Source of the DNA: Hyphomicrobiales bacterium
GTDB taxonomy: Bacteria; Pseudomonadota; Alphaproteobacteria; Rhizobiales; Rhizobiaceae
Assembly: GCA_900466875.1 (NCBI GenBank)
Contig: UBNQ01000023.1
Location: 1 to 64,000 of the forward strand
Length of the DNA stretch: 64,000 bases
Direction: 5' to 3'
Shown: positions 63,757 through 64,000 of the stretch, in pieces
Position numbering within the stretch: position 1 is the first letter of the stretch
Layout: each line of letters opens with the position of its first letter
Made by a program: the position numbers and the translations under genes
The notes under the pieces: generated by a model
Told to the model about the DNA's origin: nothing
What the model saw: only the letters and a program-made list of their open reading frames with translations
Databases searched by the model: none

Positions 63757-64000
63757 TTAGAACCGGACTCCGCTTTCGTTGAGGAAGCAGGTTTTGTCGA
63801 ACGCGGCCAGATTGATCGGATTGGGCAACCGCACATCCTCCAGCGTCGGAAACGGCTTCTGCTGCGGATCATAGGTCCGGCTGATCTGCGAGACGAAGAC
63901 GATGATCAGGCCTTTTGCTTTTGCAAAGGCCTGCAGCGCGGAAATCTGCTGGTCGAGGGGCGGGGTGGAGCGCCGCTGATCCAGCAATTGCAGGTAATCG
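63757..64000 (-). CDS. RecA-fold (DnaB/helicase-like) ATPase, C-terminal part
   Basis: The frame runs off the right edge of the window; only the last 80 residues are visible. They read DYLQLLDQRRSTPPLDQQ, then QAFAKAKGLIIVFVSQISRTYDP and PFPTLEDVRLPNP, ending FDKTCFLNESGVRF. DYLQLL with the Ser-Gln in VSQISR matches Walker B and motif of RecA-fold replicative helicases or DnaB-like proteins. The 5' part is missing, so a precise name is not possible. Confidence 0.75.
   Translation of the reverse strand, partial: DYLQLLDQRRSTPPLDQQISALQAFAKAKGLIIVFVSQISRTYDPQQKPFPTLEDVRLPNPINLAAFDKTCFLNESGVRF

Overview
The window is high-GC chromosomal DNA from an alphaproteobacterium, almost certainly of the family Rhizobiaceae (Rhizobium/Agrobacterium/Sinorhizobium relatives). 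The basis is the feuN-feuP-feuQ set, the order cycH-ccmE-ccmF-ccmH-degP-two-component pair-glnE, a Rhodobacter-type gene transfer agent (GTA) cluster, and palindromic intergenic repeats of the kind common in rhizobia. The genus cannot be fixed from the sequence alone. No rRNA, tRNA, CRISPR array or transposase gene was recognised.

Left part (1-15.7 kb): end of a taurine/nitrate-type ABC importer (ATPase and permease), aldo/keto reductase and monooxygenase genes, a DJ-1/PfpI protein divergent from a LysR regulator, a PAS-GGDEF diguanylate cyclase, a divergent dgdR-dgdA pair (2,2-dialkylglycine decarboxylase with its LysR regulator), a membrane acyltransferase, a TadG-like von Willebrand protein, SelO, ArsC and a DapA-family lyase.

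Middle (about 15.8-35.3 kb): a complete-looking GTA structural cluster. In order it encodes a small-terminase-like protein, large terminase, GH19 endolysin, portal, g3.5, prohead protease, capsid, connectors g6-g8, tail tube g9, g10, g10.1, tape measure g11, g12, g13, NlpC/P60 g14, the giant g15 and a holin-like protein. The cluster is interrupted by cargo that looks unrelated to the particle: a RelE/ParE-type toxin-antitoxin pair with a perfect palindromic operator, a Dabb protein, an MFS transporter, and four very small genes on the opposite strand (18222-18347, 22016-22216, 24259-24390, 30956-31045), three with a nearby terminator-like hairpin. The most striking is a 43-residue secreted peptide with three CxC motifs, whose start lies about 50 bases from a perfect FNR/FixK box.

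Right part (35.3-64 kb): feuN-feuP-feuQ, a lipoprotein, the cytochrome c maturation operon (ccmH carries an in-frame intergenic repeat before its signal peptide), degP with a downstream two-component system, glnE, an ArsR-type regulator with twin operators controlling a quinone reductase and a monooxygenase, a PAS histidine kinase, pepN, an EamA exporter, a family 4-like uracil-DNA glycosylase, a YegD-like Hsp70 protein, an acidic disordered protein, a class D beta-lactamase and the C-terminal end of a helicase-like ATPase running off the window.
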